Below are positions 62,689 to 64,000 of a stretch of DNA of 64,000 nt, in pieces. Position numbers and translations under genes: made by a program. The stretch's first letter is position 1; each line of letters opens with the position of its first letter. Source of the DNA: Alistipes_A hominis (GTDB lineage: Bacteria > Bacteroidota > Bacteroidia > Bacteroidales > Rikenellaceae). The notes beneath the pieces are model-generated. The model was given only the letters and a program-made list of their open reading frames with translations, did not search any database and was not told where the DNA came from. The stretch lies in NCBI RefSeq assembly GCF_014288115.1, contig NZ_JACOOK010000006.1, forward strand, positions 156,492-220,491. Reading direction: 5' to 3'.

Positions 62689-63441
62689 TTAATTCTCATC
62701 ATCATTGCCATAAGCCAATTCTATATCGATGAACTGAATTACTAATTGACATATTTCGCCATTTTCGTCTATACCCCAATAAACCGGATATGTGCCATCT
62801 CCGAACCCTGATTGAAAAATGGGAATATGATACTCCGTTCCCGGCACTTGCCAGTTTAGCCAGTCTCCGTCTGCTCGTTGATATTCTGGATGACGATGGT
62901 AGTTTTCTTTGAATAATGCAGCAAAATATCCATCATAAGGATTATCATCGGGATTATCTTTGCGCCATTGTTCATCCCAGTCGCAATAAATGCGGTGGAT
63001 GCTTTCGTCACATATACATCCCAAACCGGCATCTACACAAAAACCGAAGTAATCACCCTCTTCGAATGTTTCATCGATATTTTCATTACCGACTAATGCT
63101 TCATAGAAACGAACTGCCCGCTTATCATTAAAACGCAAGCGTACTGCGGCATAACGGTCGCAATCTTCGTCATTGGATTTGATTACACAAATCTCTGTGT
63201 CATATTTACCTGCGGGTGCTTTTTGGAAATATGGGCGTTCGTTTCTGTTGGAAAGATACACTAATGGGTCTCTTACCAAAATATTTCCACTTGGCAAATC
63301 GCAAGGACCGATATTCATAACCGCCAGCGATTTTCCTGCAATTTCTTCCTGCTCAAAGTATGTGTTGAGGTCAACAGGACAAACGGTTTTCTCTTTTAGC
63401 GATTCCCATTTTTTCATCCAGTTGTTTTCTAATTCTTTCAT
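62689..63441 (-). CDS. DUF4241-like protein
   Basis: A 250-residue soluble protein with GPCDLPSGNILVRDPLVYLSN, FQKAPAGKYDTEICVIKS, and GDYFGFCVDAGLGCICDE, typical of DUF4241 proteins. These are often found as orphans or next to polymorphic toxins and have been suggested as immunity-type proteins; no toxin gene is visible beside it. It ends in TAA. Confidence 0.75.
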   Translation of the reverse strand: MKELENNWMKKWESLKEKTVCPVDLNTYFEQEEIAGKSLAVMNIGPCDLPSGNILVRDPLVYLSNRNERPYFQKAPAGKYDTEICVIKSNDEDCDRYAAVRLRFNDKRAVRFYEALVGNENIDETFEEGDYFGFCVDAGLGCICDESIHRIYCDWDEQWRKDNPDDNPYDGYFAALFKENYHRHPEYQRADGDWLNWQVPGTEYHIPIFQSGFGDGTYPVYWGIDENGEICQLVIQFIDIELAYGNDDEN

Positions 63442-63559
63442 ATTCCTTTTTGATTTTATTTGCGGATAACGTTATGCTAACAGCGAAATCGGTTGTTACT
63501 TTCTTCAAGTATATCACTTTGCAAACAAATATATTCAAAGTGCGGTACACCACGAACGG

Positions 63560-64000
63560 CGCACCGCACTTTTTTTCGGTAAATCGGGCGGGGTTTAACA
63601 TTTCCCCATGCGTGGCTACCTCCCTATGCAGGGCGGTGTTCTCCCTCTCCAACGTCTTGACCTTGTTACTGCCGAAAAGAGAACCGACGCTCTCGGCGAT
63701 GTTGGTGGCTGCGGTGGTTGCTGCCCCTTTCAGCTTATCGGTCTGTATTTCTTTTTTCGCCCGTTTGAGTTCCTCCTGCGCCGTTTCTTTCTGACGTTGC
63801 AAATCCACCACCTCCGCTTTGAGATTATCGGCGAGTTTCTTCGTTTAATTGTAATACTGCTGCGTGGACTTGTGCCGTGCCTTCGAGCCGTCTATGCCCC
63901 TTTGCAGCCCGTATTTCGCCATCGCCACGGCATAGGTATCTTGGTAGGACTTCAATTTCAGCCGTGTCATAATATCGTCTGCGCACAGCCTCACGGTGTC
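63560..64000 (-). pseudogene. MobV-type relaxase C-terminal fragment, broken
   Basis: On the minus strand from the window edge: AMAKYGLQKGIDGSKARHKSTQQYYN, a region typical of MobV/Pre relaxases, then TAA in frame (63845-63847), then coiled coil LADNLKAEVVDLQRQKETAQEELKRAKKE and TDKLKGAATTAATNIAESVGSLFG. Past ARFTEKK the homology fades. The nonsense codon and missing N terminus (outside the window) make it a likely remnant of a second mobile element bordering the restriction island. Confidence 0.65.

Noticed and set aside
1..64000. CRISPR array or cas genes
   Set aside because: No regularly spaced direct repeats or cas-like proteins found.

Overview
The window reads as a chromosomal segment of a Bacteroidota gut-type bacterium, most likely order Bacteroidales and possibly Alistipes/Rikenellaceae-like (inference). 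Reasons: TTG-N19/20-TAnnTTTG promoters, a CTnDOT-like integrase, mobA/mobB/mobC-type transfer genes with a YWFCY-type coupling protein, GG-leader Cys-rich peptide clusters and a phase-variable type I restriction locus. No species marker is present.

Region by region. 1-5.5 kb: core genes on the + strand (EamA permease, ileS, DksA-like protein, rnhA, tRNA-Lys). 5.5-17.6 kb: a mobilisable/conjugative element or its remnant beside tRNA-Lys, with a tyrosine integrase, a decayed metallophosphatase, an IS110-family transposase, an oriT-like palindrome, then mobA-like, Fic, an unknown gene, mobB relaxase, a small gene, mobC coupling protein and a Dam-type adenine methylase, followed by a GT92-like glycosyltransferase. 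17.6-47.6 kb: a 30-kb all-minus-strand RiPP (class I lanthipeptide-like) locus with five Cys-rich GG-leader precursors, split LanB, one LanC with zinc ligands and two LanC-like proteins without them, C39-ABC exporter/HlyD/TolC, two glycosyltransferases, a methyltransferase, a TIM-barrel glycosidase-like protein, a BlaI-type repressor, three S41 proteases and two 900-residue MG/plug-like secreted proteins. 47.6-64 kb: a decayed phosphatase, a helicase-nuclease, a complete type I restriction-modification system with silent inverted hsdS cassettes, a GIY-YIG-like protein and its own tyrosine recombinase, then a probably frameshifted gene, a DUF4241-like protein and a broken MobV relaxase fragment at the edge.

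The most unusual signal is in 9.5-16.6 kb. Five otherwise intact reading frames (mobA-like, an unknown gene, mobB, mobC, dam-like) carry ten in-frame UGA codons and, within these frames, no frameshift and no in-frame UAA or UAG. Where the families are recognisable, several of the UGAs fall at tryptophan positions. All five genes end in UAA or UAG, whereas flanking chromosomal genes do stop at UGA. Nine of the ten UGAs are followed by A, although the UGG codons in the same genes are not. This suggests UGA read as Trp (recoding or readthrough), or a TGGA-to-TGAA targeted mutation; ordinary gene decay explains it poorly.

The second notable structure is the RiPP locus. It is built from repeated modules of a conserved ~40-nt block, a precursor gene, a hairpin/attenuator and a large partner gene, which suggests controlled stoichiometry between precursor and enzymes. 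The third is the hsdS shufflon, whose 40-nt and 17-nt inverted repeats can be read directly and predict which target-recognition domains are exchanged.
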